This document shows positions 5,402 to 5,565 of a stretch of 5,565 nt of DNA, piece by piece (position 1 is the stretch's first letter; each line of letters starts with the position of its first letter). The position numbers and the translations under genes are program-made. The stretch is taken from NCBI GenBank assembly GCA_016292295.1, contig JADNEJ010000146.1:1-5565 (forward strand), written 5' to 3'. The notes under the pieces are model-generated. The model made no database searches and was not told the DNA's origin. It saw only the letters and a program-made list of their open reading frames with translations. The DNA comes from Candidatus Thiodictyon intracellulare. GTDB lineage: Bacteria; Pseudomonadota; Gammaproteobacteria; Chromatiales; Chromatiaceae.

Positions 5402-5565
5402 GCTTAAGGGCCGCTTCGCTCAAGAATAGCGATTCGTCTTGTTTTTTATTCCATAAGATAACTAAAACTCGACTTTGGCCATTTTAGGCGACCCCGATCA
5501 TCGTGCCAGTCGCAACCGGCAATCGGGGGGCCAGGGTCCGCACGGCGGACCCTGGAGGACCATGG
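5402..5565. other. Non-coding stretch with two stem-loops near the right edge
   Basis: No supported gene lies between the nrdD promoter region and the right edge. The stretch has an AT-rich patch at 5437-5470. It is followed by an imperfect stem-loop with arms CCCCGAT (5492-5498) and ATCGGGG (5522-5528) and internal GCC/GGC pairing. A perfect 11-bp hairpin comes next, with arms CCAGGGTCCGC (5531-5541) and GCGGACCCTGG (5545-5555) and a three-base loop. An ATG at 5562 follows GGAGG at 5554-5558, only three bases away, which is short for initiation. It could be the start of a plus-strand gene, but the window ends before this can be judged. Confidence 0.5.

Noticed and set aside
4667..5407. A 246-codon open frame on the plus strand opposite the nrdD N-terminus
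   Set aside because: It is antisense to the ATP-cone and catalytic region of a well-supported gene, runs through the nrdD promoter, and its translation shows no family signature. Long antisense frames are expected in GC-rich coding DNA.
5421..5450. Possible intrinsic terminator: a CAAGA/TCTTG hairpin followed by a T-run on the plus strand
   Set aside because: The stem is short and interrupted, and no plus-strand gene ends upstream of it. It is treated as an AT-rich patch.
5227..5487. An 86-codon plus-strand frame over the nrdD upstream region
   Set aside because: It starts inside an NrdR box and covers the promoter and palindromes. No recognisable protein feature or ribosome binding site was seen.

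Overview
The window carries an anaerobic (class III) ribonucleotide reductase locus on the minus strand. To its left are an encapsulated-ferritin-type gene on the plus strand and a truncated Uma2-family gene that appears to be cut by an IS630-like insertion. The DNA is GC-rich. The gene families (Uma2 paralogue, EncFtn, NrdDG with NrdR boxes) fit a gammaproteobacterium, perhaps a purple sulfur bacterium of the Chromatiales. That placement is an inference from remembered protein similarity and is only moderately supported.

Layout from left to right. At 1-68 (minus) is the N-terminus of an IS630-like transposase that runs off the window. At 57-593 (minus) is a Uma2 endonuclease-like gene whose C-terminus has been replaced by unrelated sequence. 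A complete 96-residue EncFtn-type ferritin lies at 782-1072 (plus). Then, read leftward from the right, come nrdD (2231-5197), a 64-residue ORF holding the glycyl-radical motif (1994-2188), and nrdG (1113-1823). These three genes share a strand and probably one transcript. The 170-base gap between the small ORF and nrdG holds an inverted, 10-nt-periodic repeat. The 368 bases right of nrdD (5198-5565) contain no supported gene. They hold the nrdD ribosome binding site, a sigma70-like promoter, two NrdR boxes 31 bp apart, an 11-bp direct repeat, perfect palindromes and two stem-loops close to the right edge.

The main point is that the reductase is built from unusual pieces. The nrdD ORF is 988 codons because a 313-residue LAGLIDADG intein interrupts it at the conserved WGTQ/TPFTN site. 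The ligated exteins would be 675 residues. The spliced protein ends just after the zinc-binding cysteines and has no RVxGYxRPV glycyl-radical motif. That motif is found instead in the separate small ORF 42 bases downstream, which has its own strong ribosome binding site. An active enzyme would therefore need protein splicing of NrdD, association with a separately made glycyl-radical peptide, and radical installation by NrdG. The two pieces are in the same reading frame, separated by a TAG stop and 14 sense codons, so low-level readthrough is formally possible. I cannot tell without database comparison whether the split is local or shared across a lineage.
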